64,000 nucleotides of DNA from Amycolatopsis anabasis (lineage in GTDB: Bacteria; Actinomycetota; Actinomycetes; Mycobacteriales; Pseudonocardiaceae): positions 17,930 to 81,929 of the forward strand of contig NZ_VTHK01000033.1 of assembly GCF_009765355.1 (NCBI RefSeq), in the 5' to 3' direction. Shown one piece after another: positions 43,227 to 52,587 of this stretch. Each line of letters begins with the position of its first letter. Within the stretch, counting starts at the first letter, position 1. The notes below the pieces were generated by a model. The model was not told the DNA's origin, searched no databases, and saw only the letters and a list, made by a program, of their open reading frames with translations. The translations under genes were made by a program, and so were the position numbers.

Positions 43227-43319
43227 GCTGGCGTGTCCGGCGTCTCACTGGCGCGCGGGGGCGCCGTCCGCTGCACCAGACCCCATCGAGGAAGATCCAC
43301 TTCGAGGAGAACGACCACC

Positions 43320-45041
43320 GTGGCACCACCGGCCGGGCAGATCCGCCCGGGACGCTATCTCGCCTTCTTCGCTCTGATCGTGGTGGCGCTCTACGCGCTG
43401 GTGTTCTTCACCGGTGACGGGAAGCCGACCCCGAAGCTGGGGATCGATCTCCAGGGCGGCACCCGGGTCACGCTCACCGCGCGGACGCCGGACGGCGGCC
43501 AGCCGTCCCGGGAATCCCTCAACCAGGCGCGCCAGATCATCGAGACCCGGGTCAACGGGATCGGGGTGAGCGGCGCCAAGGTGGTCCTGGACGGCAACAA
43601 CGTCGTGATCACCGTGCCCGGCGAGGGCGGCGAACAGGCGAAGAACCTGGGCCGCACCGCCAAGCTCGGCTTCCGCAAGGTGATCAACGCGCAGCCGGTG
43701 ACGCCGCAGCAGGCGCCGCCCCCGGCGAACGGGCAGCAGCCGCCACCGGCCTCGGGCCAGCCGTCGCAGCCGGGTCAGCCGCCGCAGGGCGGGCAGGCTC
43801 CGCAGGGCGGCGGTTCCGGCGCCGGTGCCGCGCCCCAGCAGGGACAGCCGACGCCGCCCCCGAGCGACGGGTCGGTGGACGAGCAGACCGCGAAGGAGAT
43901 CCAGGCCGCTCGCGCGCAGCGGCAGAACCCCGCGCTGGTGCCCGCCGAGGGCGACCAGGCGGGCGCCGCGGTCGCGCAGCAGCTGCAGGCGCAGGCCATG
44001 GCCGCGCTGCAGTGCGGTGCGGCGGATCCGTTGCAGGGCAACGACGATCCGAACCTCCCGCTGGTGGCGTGCGACGACAAGGGCACCGAGAAGTACGTGC
44101 TCGGGCCGGTGTTCCTGGACGGCACCGAGGTGGACAACGCGCAGTCCTCGCCACCCGCGCAGGGCAAGGCCGGTTGGACCGTGGACATGCAGTTCAAGTC
44201 CAAGGGCACCGAGATCTGGCGGGACTTCACCTCGAAGAACGTCCAGCAGCGCGCGGCGTTCGTGCTGGACACCAAGGTGCAGTCCGCGCCGACGATCCAG
44301 AACGCGATCATCGACGGCAAGACCCAGATCAGCGGCCAGTTCACCCAGGCGGAGACGAAGAACCTGGCCGATATCCTGAAGTACGGTTCGCTGCCGCTCT
44401 CGTTCGCCTCTTCGGACGCGACCACGGTGTCGGCGACGCTGGGGCTGGCCTCGCTGCAGGCGGGCCTGATCGCCGGTGGTATCGGGCTGGCGCTGGTGTT
44501 CCTCTACTGCCTGGTCTACTACCGGCTGCTCGGCGCCCTGACGATCCTGTCGCTCGCGTTGTCGGCGGTGATCGTCTACGCGGTGCTCGTGCTGCTCGGC
44601 CGCTGGATCGGGTTCACCCTGGACCTGGCCGGGGTCGCCGGGTTCATCATCGCGATCGGTATCACCGCGGACTCGTTCGTGGTGTTCTTCGAACGGCTCA
44701 AGGACGAGGTCCGCGAAGGCCGTTCGTTCCGCTCGGCGGTGCCGCGCGGCTGGGTGCGCGCCAAACGCACGATCCTGGCCTCGGACGCGATCCTGTTCCT
44801 GGCCTCGGCGGTGCTCTACGCGCTGGCCGTCGGCGAGGTGCAGGGCTTCGCCTTCACCCTGGGCATGTCCACGGTGCTCGACCTGATCGTGGTGTTCCTG
44901 GTGACCCACCCGCTGGTGGCCCTGGCGGCGAAGTCGAAGACGTTGTCCAAACCGAAGCTCACCGGGCTCGGCGGGGTGCAGGAACTCGGCGCGCAGCGCC
45001 GATCGGCCAAGTCCGCCGCGGCGGCCGTGAAGGAGGCGTGA
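43320..45041 (+). CDS. secD: Protein translocase subunit SecD
   Basis: 573 residues: first membrane helix (YLAFFALIVVALYALVFF), a large external domain with LGIDLQGGTRVTLTAR, a long Pro/Gln/Gly-rich insert (about residues 122-185) common in actinobacterial SecD, then five C-terminal membrane helices (IAGGIGLALVFLYCLVYYRL ... FIIAIGITADSFVVFFERLKDE). It uses the proton gradient to complete protein export. GTG at 43320 has GAGGAGA upstream; longer starts run through the hairpins. Confidence 0.95.
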   Translation: MAPPAGQIRPGRYLAFFALIVVALYALVFFTGDGKPTPKLGIDLQGGTRVTLTARTPDGGQPSRESLNQARQIIETRVNGIGVSGAKVVLDGNNVVITVPGEGGEQAKNLGRTAKLGFRKVINAQPVTPQQAPPPANGQQPPPASGQPSQPGQPPQGGQAPQGGGSGAGAAPQQGQPTPPPSDGSVDEQTAKEIQAARAQRQNPALVPAEGDQAGAAVAQQLQAQAMAALQCGAADPLQGNDDPNLPLVACDDKGTEKYVLGPVFLDGTEVDNAQSSPPAQGKAGWTVDMQFKSKGTEIWRDFTSKNVQQRAAFVLDTKVQSAPTIQNAIIDGKTQISGQFTQAETKNLADILKYGSLPLSFASSDATTVSATLGLASLQAGLIAGGIGLALVFLYCLVYYRLLGALTILSLALSAVIVYAVLVLLGRWIGFTLDLAGVAGFIIAIGITADSFVVFFERLKDEVREGRSFRSAVPRGWVRAKRTILASDAILFLASAVLYALAVGEVQGFAFTLGMSTVLDLIVVFLVTHPLVALAAKSKTLSKPKLTGLGGVQELGAQRRSAKSAAAAVKEA

Positions 45042-45042
45042 C

Positions 45043-46224
45043 GTGACCGAGAAGAAGGAAAGCGTCTTCCACCGGCTCTACGTCGGCACCGGTGCGTTCG
45101 ACATCATCGGCGCGCGCAAGCGCTGGTACCTGTTCTTCGGGGCGCTGGTGCTGGTGTGCCTGGCCTCGATCGGGATCAAGCAGTTCCACCTCGGCATCGA
45201 GTTCGTGGGCGGCACCCAGATCCAGATGCCCGCGCACAGCGTGCGCGGGGAGATCGACGACCAGCGCGCCAAGGACGTGTTCTCCGAGGCCCTGGGCAAG
45301 AGCGCCGACGAGGTGCAGAAGGTCGGCACCGGCGGGTCGGCGAGCATCCAGATCCGGTCCGAGTCGCTGAACCAGGGCGAGGTCGCCAAGGTCAAGCAGG
45401 CCCTGTTCGACAAGCTGCAGCCGGTCGGGGCGAACGGGCAGCCCAGCCCGCAGGTGATCAGCGACAGCGCGGTCAGCTCCTCGTGGGGCGGCGAGATCTC
45501 GCGGCAGGCGTTGATCGCGCTGGCGGTGTTCATCGTGCTGGTGACGATCTTCCTGGCCGTCTACTTCGAGCGGTGGATGGCGGTCGCGGCGCTCATCTCG
45601 CTGATCCACGACATCATCGTCACCGCGGGCGTGTACTCGCTGATCGGCTTCGAGGTCACCCCGGCGACGGTGATCGGCCTGCTGACCATTCTCGGGTTCT
45701 CGCTGTACGACACGGTGGTGGTGTTCGACAAGGTCAAGGAGAACTCGCGCGGCCTGCTCGGCCTGACGCGGCGCAACTACGCCGAGACCGCGAACCTGGC
45801 GCTCAACCAGACGCTCATGCGGTCGATCAACACCTCGGTGATCGCCTTGCTGCCGGTGCTCGGCCTGCTGGTGATCGGCGCGATCGTGCTGGGCGTCGGC
45901 ACGCTGCAGGACCTGGCGCTGGTGCAGATGACCGGCATGCTGACCGGTGTCATGTCCTCGCTGTTCCTGGCCACGCCGCTGCTGGTCGACTTCAAGATGC
46001 GCGACCCGAAGTACAAGCAGCAGGCCGAACGGGTCGCGAACCGGCGGAAGAACCTGGCCCGCAAGGCCGCCGACCGCGAGGCCGAACTGGACACCACCGA
46101 CGACGAGGCGTTGCAGGCCGAGCTGCGCAAGGAGAAGGCGTACGCGGCGGCCGCGAGCGTGCCGACGCGGAACCCGAAGGCCAGCCCGCGGCGCGGGCGG
46201 CCGTCGGGCAAGCGGCGGAAGTAG
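45043..46224 (+). CDS. secF: Protein translocase subunit SecF
   Basis: 393 residues with six membrane helices and the SecF signatures LGIEFVGGTQIQ and FSLYDTVVVFDKVKEN. It forms a complex with SecD. AAGGAGG precedes the GTG, one base after the secD stop. The C-terminus is basic (RRGRPSGKRRK). Confidence 0.96.
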   Translation: MTEKKESVFHRLYVGTGAFDIIGARKRWYLFFGALVLVCLASIGIKQFHLGIEFVGGTQIQMPAHSVRGEIDDQRAKDVFSEALGKSADEVQKVGTGGSASIQIRSESLNQGEVAKVKQALFDKLQPVGANGQPSPQVISDSAVSSSWGGEISRQALIALAVFIVLVTIFLAVYFERWMAVAALISLIHDIIVTAGVYSLIGFEVTPATVIGLLTILGFSLYDTVVVFDKVKENSRGLLGLTRRNYAETANLALNQTLMRSINTSVIALLPVLGLLVIGAIVLGVGTLQDLALVQMTGMLTGVMSSLFLATPLLVDFKMRDPKYKQQAERVANRRKNLARKAADREAELDTTDDEALQAELRKEKAYAAAASVPTRNPKASPRRGRPSGKRRK

Positions 46225-46228
46225 GCCC

Positions 46229-46747
46229 GTGCGGCTCGACGAGGCCCTCGGCCTGATCGCCGAGGTCCCGGACTTCCCCGAACCGGGCGTGCTCTTCCGC
46301 GACCTGTCCCCGCTGTTCGCCCACCCGGACGGGTTCGCCACCGTGGTCGACGCACTGGCCGATACCCTCGATCCCCAGGTCGAGGTATTGGCCGCGCTGG
46401 AGGCCCGTGGTTTCCTGCTGGCAGCGGCGATCGGGTACGCCCGGGGGCTCGGGGTGGCCGTGGTCCGCAAACCGGGGAAGCTCCCCTCGGTCGCCGGGCG
46501 GATCGCCTACGACCTGGAGTACGGCAGCGCCGCGCTGGAACTGCCGGTCGGCGTGCTCCGGCCGGGGCAGCGGGTGGCCGTCGTCGACGACGTGCTGGCC
46601 ACCGGCGGCACCGTCCGGGCCGCCTGCGAGCTGGTCGAGCAGGCCGGGGCGAAGGTCGCCGGGATCTCGGTGGTGCTCGAGCTGGCGGCCCTGAGCGGGC
46701 GTGCGGCGCTGGGGGATCGGTCGGTCCGGGCACTGAGCGTGACCTAG
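46229..46747 (+). CDS. apt: Adenine phosphoribosyltransferase
   Basis: 172 residues. FPEPGVLFRDLSPLF at the N-terminus and the PRPP-binding motif VAVVDDVLATGGTVRAA identify it. It salvages adenine to AMP using PRPP. The GTG follows secF by 4 bases with weak ribosome binding, suggesting coupling. Position between secF and relA is conserved in actinobacteria. Confidence 0.94.
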   Translation: MRLDEALGLIAEVPDFPEPGVLFRDLSPLFAHPDGFATVVDALADTLDPQVEVLAALEARGFLLAAAIGYARGLGVAVVRKPGKLPSVAGRIAYDLEYGSAALELPVGVLRPGQRVAVVDDVLATGGTVRAACELVEQAGAKVAGISVVLELAALSGRAALGDRSVRALSVT

Positions 46748-46840
46748 GGCACGTCCTGTTCACCGGGCGCTACAGCGCCGGGTGGCGGCCGAGGGTTACG
46801 CTGGACGTCCTAGAGGCCGCGCGATCAGCAGGAGGTGCGG

Positions 46841-49168
46841 TTGAGCCAGGAACTCGATTCCTCGGTGGCTGCCCACGACAGTGCGGATTCCCGCGCGCCC
46901 CACCAGGGCGTCACCAGGGCGCCGTCGGCGACCAGGCGCGTCCGCGCCCGGCTGGCCCGCCGGATCACCGCGCAGCGTGCCGCCTCGGTCAAGCAGGTGC
47001 TCGAACCGCTGGCCGCGGTGCACCGCGAACTGCACCCGAACGCCGATCTCGCCCTGCTGCAGCACGCCTACGACGTCGCCGAGGAGCTGCACCGCGATCA
47101 GCGCCGCAAGTCCGGCGACCCGTACATCACGCATCCGCTCGCGGTGGCCACCATCCTCGCCGAGCTCGGCATGGACACCATCACGCTGGTCGCCGCGCTG
47201 CTGCACGACACCGTCGAGGACACCGGCTATTCGCTGGAGAAGCTGTCGGCCGACTTCGGCGATGAGGTCGCCCGGCTGGTCGACGGCGTGACCAAACTGG
47301 ACAAGGTCAAACTCGGCAACGCGGCGGAGGCCGAGACCATCCGCAAGATGGTCATCGCGATGGCGCGGGATCCCCGGGTGCTGGTGATCAAGCTCGCCGA
47401 CCGGCTGCACAACATGCGGACCATGCGGTTCCTGCCGCCGGAGAAGCAGGCGCGCAAGGCGCGGGAGACCCTCGAGGTGCTCGCCCCGCTCGCGCACCGG
47501 CTCGGCATGGCGACCGTCAAATGGGAACTGGAGGATCTGGCGTTCGCCATCCTGCAGCCCAAGAAGTACGACGAGATCGTCCGGCTGGTCGCGGACCGGG
47601 CGCCGTCGCGGGACATCTACCTGCGTTCGGTGATCGGCGAGCTGTCCAGTCAGCTGGCCGGGTCCCGGATCACCGCGAAGGTCGAGGGCCGGCCGAAGCA
47701 CTACTACTCGATCCACCAGAAGATGATCGTCCGCGGCCGCGAACTCGACGACATCCACGATCTGGTCGGCGTGCGGATCCTGGTGGAGGACGTCCGCGAC
47801 TGCTACGCGGCGATGGGCGTGGTGCACGCGCTGTGGCAGCCGATGCCCGGCCGGTTCAAGGACTACATCGCGCAGCCCCGGTTCGGGGTCTACAAGTCCT
47901 TGCACACCACGGTGATCGGCCCGGACGGCAAACCGCTCGAGGTGCAGATCCGGACCTACGAGATGCACCACACCGCCGAGTACGGCATCGCCGCGCACTG
48001 GCGGTACAAGGAGACCAAGGGCACCCATTCGGGCAACTCGGTCGACGTCGACGAGATGGCGTGGATGCGCCAGCTGCTCGACTGGCAGCGGGAGGCGGCC
48101 GATCCGGGCGAGTTCCTCGACTCCCTGCGCTACGAGCTGGCGACCCGCGAGATCTTCGTGTTCACGCCGAAGGGCGACGTGATCACGCTGCCGGTGGGCT
48201 CCACCCCGGTCGACTTCGCCTACGCGGTGCACACCGAGGTCGGGCACCGCTGCATCGGCGCGCGGGTCAACGGCCGCCTGGTCGCCCTGGAACGCAAGCT
48301 GGAGAACGGCGAGGTCGTCGAGATCTTCACCTCGAAGGCCGAGGGCGCCGGGCCGAGCCGGGACTGGCTGTCGTTCGCCGGTTCGCCGAAGGCCCGCGCG
48401 AAGATCCGGCAGTGGTTCGCCAAGGAGCGCCGCGACGAGGCCATCGAAGCGGGCAAGGAGGCGATCACCAAGGAGGTCCGCAAGATCGGGCTTCCGTTGC
48501 AGCGCCTGGTTTCCGCCGAGGCGATGGGTGCGCTGGCGGCCGAGTTGCGGCATCCGGACATCAGCTCGCTCTACGCCGCGGTCGGCGAGGGCCACACCAG
48601 CGCCAAGCACGTCGTGCAGCGCCTGGTCGCCCTGATCGGGGGCGTGGAGGAGGCGGAGGAGGAGCTCGCCGAGCGGTCCACACCGTCCACGGTCACCCGG
48701 CGGCGCGGCTCCAACGACGTCGGCGTCGTGGTCAAGGGCGCCAGCGATATCTGGACCAAACTGGCCCGCTGCTGCACTCCGGTGCCCGGCGACGAGATCC
48801 TCGGGTTCGTGACCCGGGGCGGTGGCGTGAGCGTGCACCGCACCGACTGCACGAACGCCGACGAACTGCGCGCGCAGCCGGAGCGGCTGGTCGAGGTCGA
48901 ATGGGCGCCCTCGGAAACCTCGATCTTCCTGGTCGCCATCCAGGTGGAGGCGCTGGACCGGCACCGGTTGCTCTCGGACGTGACCAAGGTGCTCGCCGAC
49001 GAGAAGGTGAACATCCTGTCCGCGTCGGTGACCACCTCGCGGGACCGGGTGGCGGTGAGCCGGTTCTCCTTCGAGATGGGCGATCCGAAGCACCTCGGCC
49101 ACGTGCTGAAGGTGGTGCGCGGCGTGGAGGGCGTCTACGACGTCTACCGGGTCACTTCGGCGTCTTGA
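46841..49168 (+). CDS. relA: RelA/SpoT bifunctional (p)ppGpp synthetase/hydrolase
   Basis: 775 residues: HD hydrolase domain with HDTVED (His122, Asp123), synthetase domain (KVEGRPKHYYSIHQKM, FGVYKSLHTTVIG), TGS domain (EIFVFTPKGDVITLP) and ACT domain near the C-terminus. It controls the stringent response. TTG at 46841 is chosen since GGAGG ends 5 bases before it; the GTG at 46835 is within that ribosome-binding site. The 3' end overlaps the convergent SDR gene by 17 bases. Confidence 0.96.
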   Translation: MSQELDSSVAAHDSADSRAPHQGVTRAPSATRRVRARLARRITAQRAASVKQVLEPLAAVHRELHPNADLALLQHAYDVAEELHRDQRRKSGDPYITHPLAVATILAELGMDTITLVAALLHDTVEDTGYSLEKLSADFGDEVARLVDGVTKLDKVKLGNAAEAETIRKMVIAMARDPRVLVIKLADRLHNMRTMRFLPPEKQARKARETLEVLAPLAHRLGMATVKWELEDLAFAILQPKKYDEIVRLVADRAPSRDIYLRSVIGELSSQLAGSRITAKVEGRPKHYYSIHQKMIVRGRELDDIHDLVGVRILVEDVRDCYAAMGVVHALWQPMPGRFKDYIAQPRFGVYKSLHTTVIGPDGKPLEVQIRTYEMHHTAEYGIAAHWRYKETKGTHSGNSVDVDEMAWMRQLLDWQREAADPGEFLDSLRYELATREIFVFTPKGDVITLPVGSTPVDFAYAVHTEVGHRCIGARVNGRLVALERKLENGEVVEIFTSKAEGAGPSRDWLSFAGSPKARAKIRQWFAKERRDEAIEAGKEAITKEVRKIGLPLQRLVSAEAMGALAAELRHPDISSLYAAVGEGHTSAKHVVQRLVALIGGVEEAEEELAERSTPSTVTRRRGSNDVGVVVKGASDIWTKLARCCTPVPGDEILGFVTRGGGVSVHRTDCTNADELRAQPERLVEVEWAPSETSIFLVAIQVEALDRHRLLSDVTKVLADEKVNILSASVTTSRDRVAVSRFSFEMGDPKHLGHVLKVVRGVEGVYDVYRVTSAS

Positions 49169-50048
49169 CCTTGGCCGGGAAGGTCACGCCGGTCAGTTCC
49201 TCGGACAGCGTCCAGAGCCGTTTCGCGGCGGCCGGATCGCTCGCGGCCGCGGTCCGGCCGACCAGGGCCGGGCCGCCGCGCATCTCGCCGGGCCCGTCGG
49301 GACCGACGTAGCTCGCCCCCGGCAGGTCCTGGGTCGCGGCGTACAGCGTCGGCAGCGCGCCCGCGTGGTTGTCCTGGGCGATGAACCGGTTGCCGATCGC
49401 CATCAGCTTGTTCAGCACCGCGCTGCCGCTGCGGCCCTGCAGGTTGGTCGCCGCCCAGCCCGGATGCGCGGCCAGCGCGCGCACCGGTGAGCCGGATGCG
49501 GCGAGCCTGCGCTGCAGTTCCAGCGTGAACAGCAGATTGGCCAGTTTGGACTGGGCGTAGGCGCTCCACGGCGAGTACTCGCCGGTCAGGTTCGGGTTGT
49601 CGAAACGGATTCCCTTGGTGCGCCGGTGGGCCCCGGACGACACGGTGACCACGCGGCCGGTCACGTGCGGCAGCAGCAGATTGGTCAGCGCGAAGTGGCC
49701 GAGGTGGTTGGTGCCGAACTGGGTCTCGAAGCCGTCCTTGGTCTGGGACTCCGGGATGGCCATCACCCCGGCGTTGTTGATCAGCAGGTCCAGCTCGCCC
49801 GTCCAGGATTCCGCGAACTCGCGCACCGACGCCAGGTCGGCGAGGTCGAGGCGGCGGACCTCGGTGCTGCCCTGGACCGCGCGCGCGGCCGCCCGGCCGC
49901 GTTCGGGATCGCGCACGGCGAGCACGACCCGGGCGCCCGCCCGGGCCAGCGCCTCGGTGGTGGCGATGCCGAGCCCGCTGTTGGCGCCGGTGACGATCGC
50001 GGTCCGGCCGGTGAGATCGGGGAGGTCGGTTGCGTTCCAATTAGTCAT
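49152..50048 (-). CDS. Short-chain dehydrogenase/reductase (retinol-dehydrogenase-like)
   Basis: 298 residues, Rossmann fold: TGANSGLGI cofactor motif, NNAGVM, catalytic Ser (TVSSGAH) and YAQSK. The long C-terminal part is typical of the RDH11-like branch. An Arg in LAVRDPERG after the second strand suggests NADP. Divergent from a tetR gene 69 bases away and probably controlled by it. ATG at 50048; TTG at 50057 is possible. Confidence 0.88.
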   Translation of the reverse strand: MTNWNATDLPDLTGRTAIVTGANSGLGIATTEALARAGARVVLAVRDPERGRAAARAVQGSTEVRRLDLADLASVREFAESWTGELDLLINNAGVMAIPESQTKDGFETQFGTNHLGHFALTNLLLPHVTGRVVTVSSGAHRRTKGIRFDNPNLTGEYSPWSAYAQSKLANLLFTLELQRRLAASGSPVRALAAHPGWAATNLQGRSGSAVLNKLMAIGNRFIAQDNHAGALPTLYAATQDLPGASYVGPDGPGEMRGGPALVGRTAAASDPAAAKRLWTLSEELTGVTFPAKVKTPK

Positions 50049-50117
50049 GTCCGCCAATGTAGGCAGTGACTACAATGATGTCAATGCCAACAATGATGAC
50101 GGTGACAACATATCGTT

Positions 50118-50717
50118 ATGCTGATCGGCATGCGCCGTTACCACCATGGAGACCTGCGGGCCGCGCTGCTCGAACGCGCGGAACAGACGTTGCGGGAGAA
50201 GGGCGTGGAGGCGCTGTCGCTGCGGGAGCTGGCCCGGGACATCGGGGTCAGCCACGCCGCGCCCAGCAGGCATTTCAAGGACAAGCGGGCGCTGCTCGAC
50301 GCGCTCGCGCTCGCCGGGTTCGAGCGGTTGCTGGGCGATCTCGAGCGCGCCGGGCGGACCGAAGGCGCGTTCACCGACCGGCTCGTCGCGGTGGCCCGGG
50401 CCTATGTGGACTTCGCGGTCGGCGACGCGGAACTGCTCGACGTGATGTACACCGGCAAGCACGCCCCGGACGCGTCCGCCGAACTGACCGCCGCCGGGCA
50501 CCGGATGGGCGTCCTGATGCACGAGGTGCTCGCCGAGGGCCAGCGCGCCGGGGAGGTCCGCGCGGGCGACCCCGGGCGCATCGCCCTGGCGGCTTTCGCG
50601 GCCCTGCACGGATTCGCCAGCCTCGCCGCGAGCGCCATGGTGCCCGTCGAGGGCTTGCACGAGAACATCGGTTTCCTGGTCGAGGACCTCCTCCTGGGGC
50701 TGCGGCCCCGCGGGTGA
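50118..50717 (+). CDS. TetR-family regulator
   Basis: 199 residues: helix-turn-helix (RAEQTLREKGVEALSLRELARDIGVSHAAPSRHFKDKRALL) and a C-terminal ligand domain of the WHG/TetR_C type. It probably represses the divergent SDR gene and itself. The intergenic DNA has two direct ACAATGATG copies (about 19 bases apart) as candidate binding elements. ATG at 50118 or ATG at 50130 (RRYHHGDLR) are both possible starts. Confidence 0.87.
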   Translation: MLIGMRRYHHGDLRAALLERAEQTLREKGVEALSLRELARDIGVSHAAPSRHFKDKRALLDALALAGFERLLGDLERAGRTEGAFTDRLVAVARAYVDFAVGDAELLDVMYTGKHAPDASAELTAAGHRMGVLMHEVLAEGQRAGEVRAGDPGRIALAAFAALHGFASLAASAMVPVEGLHENIGFLVEDLLLGLRPRG

Positions 50718-50764
50718 TCGAGCGCACGCCTGGGGAGGTCGCGCGCCGACTACGCTCGGCAAAC

Positions 50765-51544
50765 ATGATCGAAGGACTCGAGTTCGCCCGGGACGGCGAA
50801 ATCGCCCGGCTGACGTTCGCCCGGCCGGAGAAGAAGAACGCGATCACGCACGGCATGTGGTCGGCGATTCCGGACGTGGTGGCCGAAGTCGAACGGGACC
50901 CGGACCTCAAGGTCCTGCTGATCACCGGGGCGGGCCAGGACTTCTCGGCGGGTGCGGACATCAGCGAGTTCCGCGATCTGCGCTCCAGCGCAGAGGGCGC
51001 GGCCACCTACGACAAGGCCGTGGACGGCGCGGTGCGCGCGCTGACCGGGATGCGCAAACCGAGCGTGGCGATGATCCGCGGGAACTGCATCGGCGGCGGC
51101 TGCCAGGTCTCGGTGGCCTGCGACTTCCGGTTCGCCGAGGCGGACGCGCGCTTCGGGATCACCCCGGCGAAACTGGGGATCGTCTACGACTTCCCGTCCA
51201 CCCGGCAGCTCGTGGCGCTGGTGGGGCCCGCGCACGCGCGGTACTTCCTGCTGTCGGGCGAGCTGATCGACTCCGCCCGCGCGCGGGAGATCGGTCTGGT
51301 CAACGACGTGTTCACGGCCGAGGCGCTGGAGGAACGCACGCTGGCGTTCGTCCGCACGCTGTGCTCGCGGTCGCAGGCCTCGATCCGCGGGATGAACCGG
51401 ATCATCGAGAAGATCCTTTCCGGGCAAACCGAAACCGACGACGAGGTGGACCAGATCCGGCTGGCCGCGGTGCACGGCGAGGACTACGCCGAGGGCGTCG
51501 CCGCGTTCCTGGAACGCCGCAGGCCGAACTTCACGTTCCGGTGA
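50765..51544 (+). CDS. Enoyl-CoA hydratase/isomerase family protein
   Basis: 259 residues of the crotonase family: oxyanion-hole segment FSAGADISEF and GNCIGGGCQVSVACDFRFA, then FGITPAKLGIVYD. It acts on acyl-CoA thioesters; the exact reaction cannot be set. Its stop overlaps the next gene start (GTGA), coupling it to a PfkB kinase, an unusual partner. Confidence 0.9.
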   Translation: MIEGLEFARDGEIARLTFARPEKKNAITHGMWSAIPDVVAEVERDPDLKVLLITGAGQDFSAGADISEFRDLRSSAEGAATYDKAVDGAVRALTGMRKPSVAMIRGNCIGGGCQVSVACDFRFAEADARFGITPAKLGIVYDFPSTRQLVALVGPAHARYFLLSGELIDSARAREIGLVNDVFTAEALEERTLAFVRTLCSRSQASIRGMNRIIEKILSGQTETDDEVDQIRLAAVHGEDYAEGVAAFLERRRPNFTFR

Positions 51545-52479
51545 GCGCGCCGGTCGTCGCGGTCGTCGGCAGCACGATGATCGACATGATCGCGTACCTC
51601 CAGCGGACCCCGGCCGCCGGAGAGACGATCGCGGGGGAGGAGTTCGCGCTCGGCTTCGGCGGCAAGGGCGCGAACCAGGCGGTGATGGCGCGGCTGCTCG
51701 GCGCCGAGGTAGTCATGGTGAACTCCCTCGGCGACGACGTGTTCGCCGAAATGACGCTGGCGAACTTCGCCGAGCACGGGATCGACACGACCCACGTCAC
51801 CCGGGTCGCCGGGTGCAGCAGTGGCGTGGCGCCGATCTGGGTCGAGGCGGACGGCACGAACCGGATCGTCGTGGTGGCCGGGGCGAACGCGCGGATGACC
51901 GAGGAGCAGGCGCGCGGCGCGGTGACCGGGTTGCCGCGGCTGGACCTGGTGCTCGGGCAGTTCGAGATCCCGCAGGAAGTGACCACCGCCGCGTTCCGGG
52001 CCGCCCGCTCGCGGGGCGCGGTGACCGTGCTCAACCCGGCACCGGCCGCGCGCGTGGCGCCGGAACTGCTCGCGGTCACCGACTGGATCCTGCCGAACGA
52101 AACCGAATTCGCCGATCTGGCAAGGAGTTTCGGCCTCGCGGTTTCCGGGATCGACGACCCCGCGATCGTCGCGCTGGCCGGGGCGCTCGGCACCCGGCTG
52201 GCGGTCACCCTGGGGGAGCGCGGCGCCGCCGTGCTCGGCGCGGACGGCCACGTGCACCGGATCGCCCCGCCGGAGGTCACCGCCCGGGACACCACCGGCG
52301 CGGGCGACGCCTTCGTCGGCGCCTTCGGCTACGCGCTGGCCAGCGGCCGGGACGAACTCGCCGCCGCCCGCCTCGGCTGCGCCTGCGCGTCGGCCAGCGT
52401 CACCCGCCCCGGCACCCAGAAGTCCTTCCCCACCGGCGATTCCCTGCACTCCGCCCGCACCTGGGCCACCACCGCCTGA
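51541..52479 (+). CDS. PfkB-family sugar kinase (ribokinase-like)
   Basis: 312 residues: N-terminal signature GFGGKGANQAVMARLLG and the C-terminal PfkB signature DTTGAGDAFVGAFGYAL with the catalytic Asp. It phosphorylates a sugar or nucleoside; ribokinase is the nearest type. GTG overlaps the hydratase stop. Confidence 0.9.
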   Translation: MSAPVVAVVGSTMIDMIAYLQRTPAAGETIAGEEFALGFGGKGANQAVMARLLGAEVVMVNSLGDDVFAEMTLANFAEHGIDTTHVTRVAGCSSGVAPIWVEADGTNRIVVVAGANARMTEEQARGAVTGLPRLDLVLGQFEIPQEVTTAAFRAARSRGAVTVLNPAPAARVAPELLAVTDWILPNETEFADLARSFGLAVSGIDDPAIVALAGALGTRLAVTLGERGAAVLGADGHVHRIAPPEVTARDTTGAGDAFVGAFGYALASGRDELAAARLGCACASASVTRPGTQKSFPTGDSLHSARTWATTA

Positions 52480-52487
52480 AGCCCATC

Positions 52488-52572
52488 TTCCCCCAATGCG
52501 GCTTTCGGTACCTTCAACGCCCCGAATGCCGCATTGGGTACATCTAGTGCCCCGAAAGCCACATTGGGGGAA
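52488..52572. repeat. Triple palindromic repeat between convergent genes
   Basis: The left arm (52488-52508) contains CCCAATGCGGCTTTCGG; the right arm (52552-52572) is its near-perfect inverse. Between them is a third, inverted copy GAATGCCGCATTGGG. The three copies can pair in two ways. It may terminate both the kinase and aminotransferase transcripts. Confidence 0.65.
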
Positions 52573-52587
52573 AACGGCGGCCGGAAG

